Positions 1 through 8,389 of a DNA stretch of 64,000 bases are shown piece by piece. The stretch's first letter is position 1. Each line of letters opens with the position of its first letter. The DNA comes from JACDQM01 sp044373315 (GTDB lineage: Bacteria > Pseudomonadota > Gammaproteobacteria > Burkholderiales > Burkholderiaceae_C). The stretch is from assembly GCF_044373315.1 (NCBI RefSeq), contig NZ_JBILQK010000007.1, positions 22,187-86,186 of the forward strand, written 5' to 3'. The translations under genes were made by a program, and so were the position numbers. The notes under the pieces are model-generated. The model was given only the letters and a program-made list of their open reading frames with translations, did not search any database and was not told the DNA's origin.

Positions 1-2585
1 GCCGCCACGATGGCCTCGATGGCACCACGACCCGTGCCCTTGACCGCGCCCAGGCCGTAGTTCACCAGCTTGTTGTCCAGCGGCTCGAAGCGATACGTGC
101 CCTTGTTGACGCAAGGCGGCTGGAAGGCGATGCCGAAGATCTTCGCGTCATTGAGCAACACCTTGAGCTTGTCGGTGTCGTCCATTTCAATGGTCATGTT
201 CGCGGCGTAGAACTCGGCCGTGTAATGCGTCTTCAGCCAGGCCGTGTGATAGCTCAGCAGCGCATAGGCGGCAGCGTGCGACTTGTTGAAGCCGTAGCCC
301 GCGAACTTCTCCATCAGGTCGAAGACCTCGTCGGCCTTGGCCTGGTCGATGCCCTTCTCCGCGGCGCCCTTGCGGAAGATCTCGCGGTGCATGGCCATCT
401 CTTCGGCCTTCTTCTTGCCCATCGCGCGGCGCAGCATGTCGGCGCCGCCCAGGCTATAGCCGCCCAGCACCTGGGCTGCCTGCATCACCTGCTCCTGGTA
501 GACGAAGACGCCGTAGGTTTCCTCCAGCACCTGGCCCAGCAGCGGGTGCGGGTACTCGATGGTTTCCTTGCCGTGCTTGCGCGCAACGAAGGACGGGATC
601 AGGTCCATAGGCCCCGGCCGGTACAGCGACACCAGCGCGATCAGGTCCTCGAAGCGCGAGGGCTTGGCGTCCTTCAGCAGGCGCTGCATGCCAGGCGATT
701 CAAACTGGAAAACGCTCTCCGAGTAACCATCGCCGAACAGCTTGAACACCTTGCGGTCGTCCAGCGGCACATTGGCAAAGTCAAAGCCCTGGCGATCGGC
801 GTGGCGGGCGACGATGAAATCCTTGGCCAGCTCCAGGATGGTCAGCGTCGCCAGACCTAGAAAGTCGAACTTCACCAGACCGATGGCCTCGACGTCGTCC
901 TTGTCGTACATGCTCACCGCGCTGGTCGAGCCCGGCTGCTGGTACATGGGGCAGAAGTCGGTGATCTTGCCCGGTGCGATCAGCACGCCGCCGGCATGCA
1001 TGCCGATATTGCGGACCATGCCCTCGACGCGCGCGGCCAGCTTCAGCAACTCGGCCACTTCCTCTTCCTGCGCCTCGCGTTCCTCGATCTCGGGCGCCTC
1101 GTGGCGGGCGTAGATCACCTTGGCCTTGTCCGGGTCGAAGTCCGGCGGCAGCTTGGCCAGCGTCACGGTCTTGCCCGGCGGCGCCGGGATCAGCTTGGCG
1201 ATCGAATCCACATGGCCGAACCCCATACCCAGCACGCGGCCGATGTCGCGCAGCGCCGCCTTGGCGGCCATGGTGCCGAAGGTCGCAATCTGGCTGACCG
1301 CCGGGCGCCCATACTTGTCCTTGACGTAGTCGATGACGCGGTCGCGATTGCCCTGGCAGAAGTCGATGTCGAAGTCGGGCATCGAGACCCGCTCGGGGTT
1401 CAGGAAGCGCTCGAACAGCAGGTTGTAGCGCAGCGGGTCCAGATCGGTGATCGACAGCACATAGGCCACCAGCGAGCCCGCACCCGAGCCCCGGCCCGGG
1501 CCCACCGGGCAGCCATTGGCCTTGGCCCAGCGGATGAAGTCCGACACGATCAGGAAGTAGCCCGGGAAGCCCATCTTGACGATGGTGACCAGCTCGAACT
1601 CCAGGCGTTCGACATAGCGCGGCCGTTCGGCCTCGCGCTTCTCAGGGTCCGGATAGAGCTGTGCCAGGCGCTGATTCAAGCCCTCGAAAGAAAGCTCGCG
1701 GAAGTACTGCTCCATCGGCATCGGCGTGCCGTCGTCCTGGATGGGCGTGGGGAAGTTGGGCAGCTGCGGCTTGCCCAGCACCAGCTTGAGGCTGCAGCGC
1801 CGCGCGATCTCCACCGTGTTGGCGATGGCCGACGGGATGTCGGCGAACAGCGCCTCCATTTCGGCCTGGCTCTTGAAGAACTGGCCGGGCAGGAAGCGCT
1901 TGATGCGCTTGGGATTGGCCAGGGTTTCGCCCTCGGCCACACAGACGCGCGCCTCATGCGCCTCAAAATCCTCCTCGGCAAGGAACTGCACCGGATGCGT
2001 CGCCACAACTGGCAGGCCCAGCTTGGCCGCAAACGGCACCGAGGCGCGCACCAGCGCCTCCTGGCCCGGCAGGCCGGCGCGCTGCAACTCGATGTAGAAG
2101 CGCTTCGGGTAGACGGCCGCCAGGCGCTGGGCCCAATCCGTGGCGCGCACCTTGTCGCCATTCATCAGCGCCTGGCCGACGGCGCCGAACTGCGCGCCCG
2201 ACAGGCAGATCAGTCCTTCGCTGAGTTCCTGCATCCACTCCAGCTTCAGGCAGGCCTGGTTGCGGTGCACGTTCTGTATCCAGGCACGCGACAGCAGCTC
2301 GCTGATGTTCAGATAGCCCTGGGTGTTCTGCACCAGCAGAAGTACGCGGGTGGGCTGGCGATCGGCGCTCTCGGGCTCGATCCAGCAGTCGGCACCCAGC
2401 ACCGGCTTGACGCCCTTGCCTCGGCATGCGTTGTAGAACTTCACCGCGCCAAACATATTGGCCAGATCGCTCAGGCCCAGGGCCACTTGGCCGTCCGCGG
2501 CCGCGGCCTTGGCGGCGTCATCGATGGTCAGGGTGCCGTCAACGACGGAGTACTCGGTATGGGTGCGCAGATGGACAAAAGACAT
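1..2585 (-). CDS. dnaE: DNA polymerase III subunit alpha (3' part outside the window)
   Basis: Catalytic subunit of the replicative DNA polymerase. The reading frame is open from the ATG at 2585 to the window edge, giving about 861 codons, so roughly the last quarter (C-terminal tau/OB region) is missing. The N-terminus (MSFVHLRTHTEYS) is the start of the PHP domain. The palm motif PDFDIDF lies near residue 403 and supplies two catalytic aspartates; the third lies in KFDFLGL near residue 574. The motif PRYVERLEFEL and the glycine-rich GPGRGSGAGSL, both typical of C-family polymerases, are present. A -10-like TACAAT on the minus strand at 2592-2597 would place transcription at the A of the ATG, so the transcript may be leaderless. 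Divergent from the cyclophilin gene. Confidence 0.97.
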   Translation of the reverse strand, partial: MSFVHLRTHTEYSVVDGTLTIDDAAKAAAADGQVALGLSDLANMFGAVKFYNACRGKGVKPVLGADCWIEPESADRQPTRVLLLVQNTQGYLNISELLSRAWIQNVHRNQACLKLEWMQELSEGLICLSGAQFGAVGQALMNGDKVRATDWAQRLAAVYPKRFYIELQRAGLPGQEALVRASVPFAAKLGLPVVATHPVQFLAEEDFEAHEARVCVAEGETLANPKRIKRFLPGQFFKSQAEMEALFADIPSAIANTVEIARRCSLKLVLGKPQLPNFPTPIQDDGTPMPMEQYFRELSFEGLNQRLAQLYPDPEKREAERPRYVERLEFELVTIVKMGFPGYFLIVSDFIRWAKANGCPVGPGRGSGAGSLVAYVLSITDLDPLRYNLLFERFLNPERVSMPDFDIDFCQGNRDRVIDYVKDKYGRPAVSQIATFGTMAAKAALRDIGRVLGMGFGHVDSIAKLIPAPPGKTVTLAKLPPDFDPDKAKVIYARHEAPEIEEREAQEEEVAELLKLAARVEGMVRNIGMHAGGVLIAPGKITDFCPMYQQPGSTSAVSMYDKDDVEAIGLVKFDFLGLATLTILELAKDFIVARHADRQGFDFANVPLDDRKVFKLFGDGYSESVFQFESPGMQRLLKDAKPSRFEDLIALVSLYRPGPMDLIPSFVARKHGKETIEYPHPLLGQVLEETYGVFVYQEQVMQAAQVLGGYSLGGADMLRRAMGKKKAEEMAMHREIFRKGAAEKGIDQAKADEVFDLMEKFAGYGFNKSHAAAYALLSYHTAWLKTHYTAEFYAANMTIEMDDTDKLKVLLNDAKIFGIAFQPPCVNKGTYRFEPLDNKLVNYGLGAVKGTGRGAIEAIVA

Positions 2586-2668
2586 GGCCGGATTGTAGAG
2601 AGCCGCCTGCCTCCTCCCGGGTTTGGCCTGCCCGGCAGCCGCGGCCGGCGCAGCTATGCTCACAGCCC
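2586..2668. promoter_or_regulatory. Divergent promoter region dnaE / cyclophilin
   Basis: An 83-bp region between two diverging start codons. Minus strand: TACAAT at 2592-2597, 6 bp before the dnaE ATG. Plus strand: TATGCT at 2655-2660, 8 bp before the cyclophilin ATG. With standard -12/-7 placement both transcripts would have 0 to 2 nt leaders. I see no convincing -35 element for either, so this rests on -10 similarity and position alone. Confidence 0.4.
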
Positions 2669-3649
2669 ATGCAAACACGCCCATCCCGCCCTCGATTCAT
2701 CGGCGCCCCGATCGCCACCGCGCTGCTGCTCAGCGGCCTGCTCGGCATGGCAGGCGCCGCCAGTGCCAAGGACGCCGAGCCTGCGGCCAAGCCGCAGCCG
2801 CCCCGCAGCGCCGCCGAGATCCTGGCGCAGTCGCCCGCCAGTGACTGGCAGGCGCTCGATCCCGAGAACACCCTGCAGATGGACCTGCCGCAAGGGCCGG
2901 TCGTGATCGCGCTGGCCGCACGCTTCGCGCCCCGGCATGCTGCCAACATCCGCGCCCTGGTGCGCGGCGGCTATTTCGACGGCCTGGCCGTTCTGCGCGT
3001 GCAGGATGGCTTCGTCACGCAATGGGGCGACCCGAATGCCGGCGCGCCTGAACGTGCCCGTGCCCTGCCCGCCGCCGCCAGCGCCAAGCTGCCGGCCGAG
3101 TTCTCGGCAGCGCTGGCCGGCCTGCCCTTCACAGCGCTGAAGGAAACCGACGGCTGGGCGCCAGTCAACGGCTATGTAGATGCGTTCCCTGTCGGCGCCG
3201 ATCCAAAGACCGGCCGCGCCTGGCTGGCGCATTGCTACGGCATGGTCGGTGCGGGCCGCGGCAACGAGGCGGATTCCAGCAACGGCAGTTCGCTCTATGC
3301 GGTGATCGGCCATGCACCCCGCGCTCTGGACCTCAACATCACCACGGTCGGCCGTGTTCTCAAGGGCATCGAAAACCTGTCCAGCCTGCCGCGCGGCGGC
3401 GCCAATATGGGTTTCTATGACAAGCCCGATCAAGGGCTGGGCATCCAGCGCGTGCGCATGTTGGCCGAGATGCCCGAGGCCGAGCGCCCGGCGCTTGAAC
3501 TGCTGCGCCCTGACAGCACAACCTTTGCCGCGCTGCAGGATGCGCGACGCAACCGCACGGGCTGGTCGGTCTACAACCCGGGCCGCATCGAGCTGTGCAC
3601 CGGCCTGCCCCCCACGCGCGCGGCGGGCTCCACACGCCGCAGCCCATGA
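2669..3649 (+). CDS. Secreted cyclophilin-type peptidylprolyl isomerase
   Basis: Probable periplasmic peptidyl-prolyl cis-trans isomerase of 326 residues. The first 33 residues form a signal peptide (basic MQTRPSRPR, then a hydrophobic stretch ending near ASA-KD). The cyclophilin core runs roughly from residue 65 to 260. It has the strand DLPQGPVVIALA, the GYFDGLAVLRVQDGFVTQWG segment that matches the FHRV..GFMIQGGD signature with its arginine kept, and the late KGIENLSSLPRG region. It is longer than minimal cyclophilins (about 165 to 190) because of inserts around residues 130 to 170 and a C-terminal extension. The ATG at 2669 is chosen because it opens the signal peptide; the upstream frame looks non-coding. 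The next gene overlaps by 4 bases (ATGA), implying translational coupling. Confidence 0.85.
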   Translation: MQTRPSRPRFIGAPIATALLLSGLLGMAGAASAKDAEPAAKPQPPRSAAEILAQSPASDWQALDPENTLQMDLPQGPVVIALAARFAPRHAANIRALVRGGYFDGLAVLRVQDGFVTQWGDPNAGAPERARALPAAASAKLPAEFSAALAGLPFTALKETDGWAPVNGYVDAFPVGADPKTGRAWLAHCYGMVGAGRGNEADSSNGSSLYAVIGHAPRALDLNITTVGRVLKGIENLSSLPRGGANMGFYDKPDQGLGIQRVRMLAEMPEAERPALELLRPDSTTFAALQDARRNRTGWSVYNPGRIELCTGLPPTRAAGSTRRSP

Positions 3650-5607
3650 GCGAGGCGATCGACCTGAAGCTTCGCCAGGTGCTGGCGGAACGGCTGCCGG
3701 AGCTCAGCCGTCAGCTCTTGCTCAGCGCAGAGCAGAAGCTGCGGGAGCCTGGCAAGAACCCAGCCGCCCAATCGAGCGCGGCCAAGGCGCTGCAGGCGAC
3801 TCAACCGGGCTTGCAGCTCTCCTGCGAGCGTGCCTTTCTCGAAGCCTTGAAGCCGGAACCGCCGGCCCGCGCCCTGACGCGCCACAGCGGCCCGCTGAAT
3901 CTGGACGAGCTGACCCTGGTGGACGAAGCGCAGGCTGAGCGCGACATCGAAATCTCCCGCAGCATCCAGCAGATCGAACTGCGAGCCGAGTGGGAGCTGC
4001 GAGACCTGTCAGCCCTGCACGCCAGCCTGAGCGCCGAGGACCACGCCCATCCGCTTCGATCCGCCGCCTTTGGTCGTGCCCTGAGCGCGGCCAGCCAGGG
4101 CATGACCTTGGATGCAACAACGCGCCAGGCGCTGATGGCGGCGCTCTCCGCTGCCCTGGCCGAGCAGATGCAAGCACTGGCTGCGTTCGCCTGCGAGCAG
4201 TTGCAGGCCTGGGGCGTGAAGCCCAAGCCCTTTGCACGCCCCAGCACCAGCAGCAGGACTGGTCACGGCCCAGCCGCCGCAGGGCCGGCGCAGGATCCCG
4301 GCCTGGACATCGACCGTCCGGGTGCACTGGAAACGCTGCGCGGTCGCCTCGGCCCTTCGGAGGTGGGCACGCCTGAGCTGCTGGGCCGGCTGTTTCAGCA
4401 GTTTCTGGCTGATGCGGAACTGCATGCTTCGGTCAAGCAGCACCTGAGTCAGATGCAATCGGCGGTGCTGGCCCTGAGCCAGCGCGAGCCCACGCTGCTG
4501 GACTCGCAACGCCACCCCACCTGGACCCTGATCAACCAGATCGCGGCACACGCCGCCGACCACCCGGCCGACACGGATCCGCGCGGCAGCGCCTTCCTGG
4601 TCTTTGTGTCGGAGCTGGTGCACAAGCTCAGCGCACTGCCGCAGCCCGACCGCGCCGCCTTCGACACCGCCTTGACTGACCTGCAAGGCTATATCGCGCA
4701 GGAACAGCGCGAGCAGCTTCAACAGTCCGAAGCCGCCGTTGACGCACTGAGCCGGCAGGAGCGCCATCTTGAGCTGCTGGGCCTGCTCAGACCGCAGGTG
4801 CTCCAGCAGGCTCAGGCTTCGAGCCATCTGACACCGGCTTTGCTGGAGTTCCTGCTCGGACCGTGGACGGAAGTGCTGGCGCGAGCGATTGCGGACGAAG
4901 GGGCAGACGCAGCGCATGTGCAGGAGCTGATGGTCTGCGTCGACGACTTGCTCAGCTCGCTGGAACCCACGGCAGACAACGCTGCCCGTTTGCAGCTGCG
5001 CGAGCGGCTGCCCTCCTTGATCCAGCGCCTGCAGCAGGGCATGGACCTGATCGAGCTAGGCGCCGACAGCCGCAACGCCTTTCTCGATGAACTGATGTCC
5101 ATCCATCGCGAGCGCCTGCTGCCGCCGGCACGCAAGCCGGTACCTGTGGCGCCACCGCCCGCAGAGGCTCGGCAGGCCGCGGCGACCCCGGCCCTCAGCG
5201 ACGAACAGGCCTTGCTGCGCGAACTGCTGCAGCCTGAAACCGACCAGGACCGCTGGAGCCCGCCCTCACAGATCGACACCAGCATCGGCCATCTGCCGAC
5301 CGTACCGATGGGGCTGGACGACGGCGAACAAGACACGGCGACCAGCCCCTCGGCCTGGGTCGGCAGCCTGCGGCCCGGCACCCGCTGCAAAATGTTCCTG
5401 CAGGGGCACTGGGCCTCGGCGCAGCTGCTGTGGCGCAGCGACAGCGCCAGCTTCTTCATGTTCAGCAGCCAGATGGCCGGCGGCATGCACACCATGACGC
5501 GGCGCGCCCTGGAGCGGCTGCGCGCGGAAGGCCTGGCCACCGAGGTGGCCGAACCCAGCCTGATGCAAAGAGCGGTCAACCGTCTGCTGCGCCCAGGGCT
5601 TGGCTGA
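3646..5607 (+). CDS. DUF1631 family protein
   Basis: A 653-residue predicted soluble protein of the DUF1631 family, common in beta- and gammaproteobacteria and without an assigned biochemical role. It is rich in Leu, Ala, Gln and Glu, consistent with a largely helical protein. The N-terminal third contains the segment FLEALKPEPPARALTRHSG. The C-terminal portion (about residues 570 to 640) has the conserved part around LWRSDSASFFMFSSQMAGG followed by TMTRRALERLRAEGLA, which looks like a small beta-rich module. The start at 3646 overlaps the cyclophilin stop codon by 4 bases. No signal peptide or membrane segment is visible. Some databases label related proteins thymidine phosphorylase; nothing here supports that. 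Confidence 0.8.
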   Translation: MSEAIDLKLRQVLAERLPELSRQLLLSAEQKLREPGKNPAAQSSAAKALQATQPGLQLSCERAFLEALKPEPPARALTRHSGPLNLDELTLVDEAQAERDIEISRSIQQIELRAEWELRDLSALHASLSAEDHAHPLRSAAFGRALSAASQGMTLDATTRQALMAALSAALAEQMQALAAFACEQLQAWGVKPKPFARPSTSSRTGHGPAAAGPAQDPGLDIDRPGALETLRGRLGPSEVGTPELLGRLFQQFLADAELHASVKQHLSQMQSAVLALSQREPTLLDSQRHPTWTLINQIAAHAADHPADTDPRGSAFLVFVSELVHKLSALPQPDRAAFDTALTDLQGYIAQEQREQLQQSEAAVDALSRQERHLELLGLLRPQVLQQAQASSHLTPALLEFLLGPWTEVLARAIADEGADAAHVQELMVCVDDLLSSLEPTADNAARLQLRERLPSLIQRLQQGMDLIELGADSRNAFLDELMSIHRERLLPPARKPVPVAPPPAEARQAAATPALSDEQALLRELLQPETDQDRWSPPSQIDTSIGHLPTVPMGLDDGEQDTATSPSAWVGSLRPGTRCKMFLQGHWASAQLLWRSDSASFFMFSSQMAGGMHTMTRRALERLRAEGLATEVAEPSLMQRAVNRLLRPGLG

Positions 5608-5616
5608 GGGCCAGCC

Positions 5617-5622
5617 TACAAT
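5617..5622 (+). promoter_or_regulatory. Candidate -10 element for trhO
   Basis: TACAAT lies 12 bp before the trhO ATG, so a standard start site would leave a leader of about 6 nt. No clear -35 hexamer precedes it at normal spacing. Confidence 0.4.
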
Positions 5623-5634
5623 CCTGACCCTCTT

Positions 5635-6429
5635 ATGCAAGCCAGCGCCCCCGCCCCTGTCCTGAACATCTCGGCCTATCTGTTCGTCGGGCTGGACGAT
5701 GCCCCCGCCCTGCGAGAGCGCCTGCACGAACGAGCCCTCGCGCTGCAACTCAAGGGCACCGTGCTGATCGCCGAGGAAGGCATCAATCTGTTCCTGGCCG
5801 GCCCGCCGGACGAAGTGCGCGCCTGGGTGGCCACCTTGCGCGAGGACGCGCGCTTCGCCGCGCTGGAGCCCAAGGAGAGCTGGTCGACCGCGGTGCCTTT
5901 CAAGAAGCTGCTGGTCAAGGTCAAGCCGGAGATCATCCGCATGAACTTCCCGGCGATACGGCCCGACCAGGCTGAGCGCGCGCCCGCGGTGCTGCCCACC
6001 ACGCTGGCCCGCTGGCTGGACCAGGGGCACGACGACGACGGGCGCCCGGTGGTGACGCTGGACACCCGCAATGCCTTCGAGGTGGACTACGGCACTTTCG
6101 ATGGCGCGATCGACTGGCGCATCAGCAAGTTCAGCGAGTTCCCCGACGCGGTACAGCAGCATCTGGAGGAGCTCAAGGGCAAGACGGTGGTCAGCTTCTG
6201 CACCGGCGGCATCCGCTGCGAGAAGGCCGCCATCTACCTGCAACAGCAGGGGCTGGACGGCCCGGTCTACCAGCTCGAGGGCGGCATCCTGAAATACTTC
6301 GAGCAGGCCGGCGGCGCGCATTACCACGGCAGCTGCTTCGTGTTCGACCAGCGGGAAGCGCTGGATGCCGGGCTGGAGCCGTCAAGCACGATCCAGCGCC
6401 CGGCCAGCGAGGCCCATCGCGCAAAATGA
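5635..6429 (+). CDS. trhO: tRNA uridine(34) hydroxylase, rhodanese-domain (TrhO/YceA family)
   Basis: TrhO enzymes make 5-hydroxyuridine at the wobble position of certain tRNAs using oxygen. This 264-residue protein has the N-terminal ferredoxin-like domain (LNISAYLFVGLDD, KGTVLIAEEGINLFLAG) and a rhodanese domain. The latter contains TLDTRNAFEVDYGTFDGAID, the active-site loop SFCTGGIRCEKA with its cysteine near residue 189, and GGILKYFE plus CFVFDQR, all typical of the family. It stops shortly after CFVFDQR, whereas E. coli TrhO (350 aa) continues into a cysteine-rich tail, so this is the short form. The following hydrolase start overlaps its stop codon (ATGA). Confidence 0.9.
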   Translation: MQASAPAPVLNISAYLFVGLDDAPALRERLHERALALQLKGTVLIAEEGINLFLAGPPDEVRAWVATLREDARFAALEPKESWSTAVPFKKLLVKVKPEIIRMNFPAIRPDQAERAPAVLPTTLARWLDQGHDDDGRPVVTLDTRNAFEVDYGTFDGAIDWRISKFSEFPDAVQQHLEELKGKTVVSFCTGGIRCEKAAIYLQQQGLDGPVYQLEGGILKYFEQAGGAHYHGSCFVFDQREALDAGLEPSSTIQRPASEAHRAK

Positions 6430-7397
6430 GCCAAGAGCGCATCGGCGTGCTGGGCTGGCTGCTGCGCGTGGCAGGCATTGCCCTGCTGGGTCTGGCACTG
6501 CTGATGGCCGCCTTCCGCGCGCCCGAGCGTCCGCTGGAAAGCCTGGTGGCGCGCTGGGCGCCGCCGCCGTCAGACTTTCTGGACTTGGGCGGCCAGCTGG
6601 TGCATTACCGGGACGAGGGCCCGCGCGGCGACCCGCTGCCCATCGTGCTGATGCATGGCACCGCCTCCAGCCTCCACACCTGGGAGGCCTGGGCCAAGGC
6701 GCTGAAAGCCGAGAACCGGCGCGTCATCACCTTCGACCTGCCGGGTTTTGGCCTCACCGGCCCCAGCATCAAGGACGACTACAGCGATGAGGCTTACCTC
6801 GCCTTCGTGCTGGCCCTGCTGGACCAGTTGAAGCTGCCGAAGGTGGTGCTGGGGGGCAATTCCTTGGGTGGCCAGATCGCCTGGCAGCTGGCGGCTGAGC
6901 GGCCCGAGCGGGTGGCCGCCCTGGTGCTGGTGGACCCTGCGGGCCTGGCGGTCAACCCCGAGTCCGTGCCGCTGGGTTTCCGCGTGGCGCGCCTGCCGGG
7001 CGTGCAGACCCTGGCCGAGGGCCTGTTGCCGCGCCGCATGGTCGAGTCCAGCGTGCACAACGTCTATGGCAACCCGGGGCGCATCAAACCCGGCGTGGTC
7101 GACCGCTATTTCGAGCTGACCCTGCGCGAAGGCAACCGCGCCGCGCTGGTGCAGCGCTTCCGGCAACTGCGTCCGGGCTACTATGCGGACCGACTGCCCA
7201 CGCTGCGGCAACCGACGCTGATTCTCTGGGGCGCGCGAGATCGACTGATTCCTCCCGCAAATGCCGAAATCTTCGCCAAGGCCATCGCGGGCAGCCAGCT
7301 GGTGATGTTCGACAGCCTGGGCAATGTCCCGCACGAAGAAGATCCCAAGGCCACCGTGACCGCCTTGACCCAGTTTTTGCAATCGCTCAAACCCTGA
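6426..7397 (+). CDS. Alpha/beta hydrolase, membrane-anchored
   Basis: A 323-residue alpha/beta-fold hydrolase. An N-terminal hydrophobic segment (about residues 8 to 28, LRVAGIALLGLALLMAAF) is probably a membrane anchor or uncleaved signal. The oxyanion region LMHGTASSLHTWEAW is followed by the nucleophile elbow GGNSLGGQ (Ser about 146). The likely acid is in WGARDRLIPP and the histidine in NVPHEEDP near the C-terminus, so the triad appears complete. Related proteins include esterases, epoxide hydrolases and haloalkane dehalogenase-like enzymes; the substrate cannot be read from sequence. Translationally coupled to trhO by the ATGA overlap, though no shared function is evident. Confidence 0.85.
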   Translation: MSQERIGVLGWLLRVAGIALLGLALLMAAFRAPERPLESLVARWAPPPSDFLDLGGQLVHYRDEGPRGDPLPIVLMHGTASSLHTWEAWAKALKAENRRVITFDLPGFGLTGPSIKDDYSDEAYLAFVLALLDQLKLPKVVLGGNSLGGQIAWQLAAERPERVAALVLVDPAGLAVNPESVPLGFRVARLPGVQTLAEGLLPRRMVESSVHNVYGNPGRIKPGVVDRYFELTLREGNRAALVQRFRQLRPGYYADRLPTLRQPTLILWGARDRLIPPANAEIFAKAIAGSQLVMFDSLGNVPHEEDPKATVTALTQFLQSLKP

Positions 7398-7474
7398 TGA
7401 CTGCCCAGGCCCAGGCATAGGAACATGCCGGTTTCATCGCGTCTCACCTCTGTTTCCCACCAAGGAGTGTTTTC

Positions 7475-8260
7475 ATGCAACGTCGTTCCCTGATCGCCCT
7501 GGCCGCACTGGCCTGCGCCGCCGTCACCGCCCATGCCCAGGCTCCGGACTGGAAGAAGATCCGCATCGGTGTGGAAGGCGCCTACCCGCCCTTCTCTGAA
7601 GTCGACAAGGACGGCAAGCTCAAGGGCTTCGAGATCGAGTACGCGCAAGCCCTGTGCGCCGAGATGAAGGCTGAGTGCACGCTGGTGCAGCAGGATTTCG
7701 ACGGCCTGATTCCGGCCCTGCAGGCGCGCAAGGTCGACGCCATCATCGCGTCGATGTCCATCACCGAAGAGCGCAAGAAGGCCATCGCCTTCTCCAAGGC
7801 CTACTACAACACGCCGGCCCGCTTCGCTGCCAAGGCTGACGCCAAGCTGGACATCTCCCCTGCCGGCCTGAAGGGCAAGAAGATCGGCGTGCAGCGCGCC
7901 ACCATCCACGAGAAGTTCGCCGCCGACACCTTCAAGCAAAGCGAGATCGTGCGCTACGCTACCCAGGACCAGGCCTTCCTGGACCTGAAGAGCGGCCGCA
8001 TCGACGCCACCGTGGCCGACATGGTCGCCATCGACATGGGCTTCCTGAAGACCGACGCCGGCAAGGGCTTCGCCTTCACCGGCCCGAGCTTTGACGATGT
8101 GAAGTACTTCGGCGTCGGCTCAGGCGTGGGCATGCGCAAGGCCGACGAGAAGGCCCTGGGCAAGAAGTTCAACGACGCCATCGACGCGCTGCGCGCCAAC
8201 GGCACCTTCAAGAAGCTCAACGACAAGTACTTCGCGTACGACATCTCGCCGAAGAAGTAA
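7475..8260 (+). CDS. Periplasmic lysine/arginine/ornithine-type binding protein (AotJ/ArgT-like)
   Basis: Solute-binding component of a polar amino acid ABC importer, 261 residues, family SBP_bac_3. A signal peptide covers about residues 1 to 22 (MQRRSLIALAALACAAVTAHA). The mature protein has the binding-fold hallmarks IRIGVEGAYPPFSEVDKDGK, GFEIEYAQALC, DGLIPALQARKVDAIIASMSIT and YATQDQAFLDLKSGRIDA. The ribosome binding site AAGGAG sits 9 bp upstream. Basic amino acid specificity is inferred from similarity to ArgT/HisJ/AotJ and from the operon, whose order (binding protein, Q, M, amidohydrolase, ATPase) matches aotJQMOP of Pseudomonas aeruginosa. Two strong hairpins follow the stop codon. 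Confidence 0.92.
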   Translation: MQRRSLIALAALACAAVTAHAQAPDWKKIRIGVEGAYPPFSEVDKDGKLKGFEIEYAQALCAEMKAECTLVQQDFDGLIPALQARKVDAIIASMSITEERKKAIAFSKAYYNTPARFAAKADAKLDISPAGLKGKKIGVQRATIHEKFAADTFKQSEIVRYATQDQAFLDLKSGRIDATVADMVAIDMGFLKTDAGKGFAFTGPSFDDVKYFGVGSGVGMRKADEKALGKKFNDAIDALRANGTFKKLNDKYFAYDISPKK

Positions 8261-8284
8261 TCCACCCCCGTACCGGCTGCGCCG

Positions 8285-8353
8285 GCCGGAGCCTCAGGCT
8301 CCGGCGCTGTCCAGGCACCAACAGTCCTGAGGACTGTTGGTTTCCGGGACAGC
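8285..8353 (+). repeat. Two consecutive hairpins between binding-protein and permease genes
   Basis: Hairpin 1 at 8285-8305 has 9-bp arms GCCGGAGCC and GGCTCCGGC around TCA. Hairpin 2 has an 11-bp inner stem, ACCAACAGTCC (8317-8327) and GGACTGTTGGT (8331-8341), around TGA. It is enclosed by an outer 7-bp stem, GCTGTCC (8306-8312) with GGACAGC (8347-8353). Only TTT follows the inner stem. Position and structure fit an mRNA-stabilising or partially terminating element that keeps binding protein in excess over the permeases, as known for malE-malF and hisJ-hisQ. Confidence 0.7.
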
Positions 8354-8389
8354 CCCCCGTCAGGGGCGTGTGGCGGCAATGGATAGAGC

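Noticed and set aside
225..2906. Plus-strand open frames at the left edge
   Set aside because: They lie antisense to dnaE. The minus strand encodes a clear PHP domain and the PDFDIDF catalytic motif.
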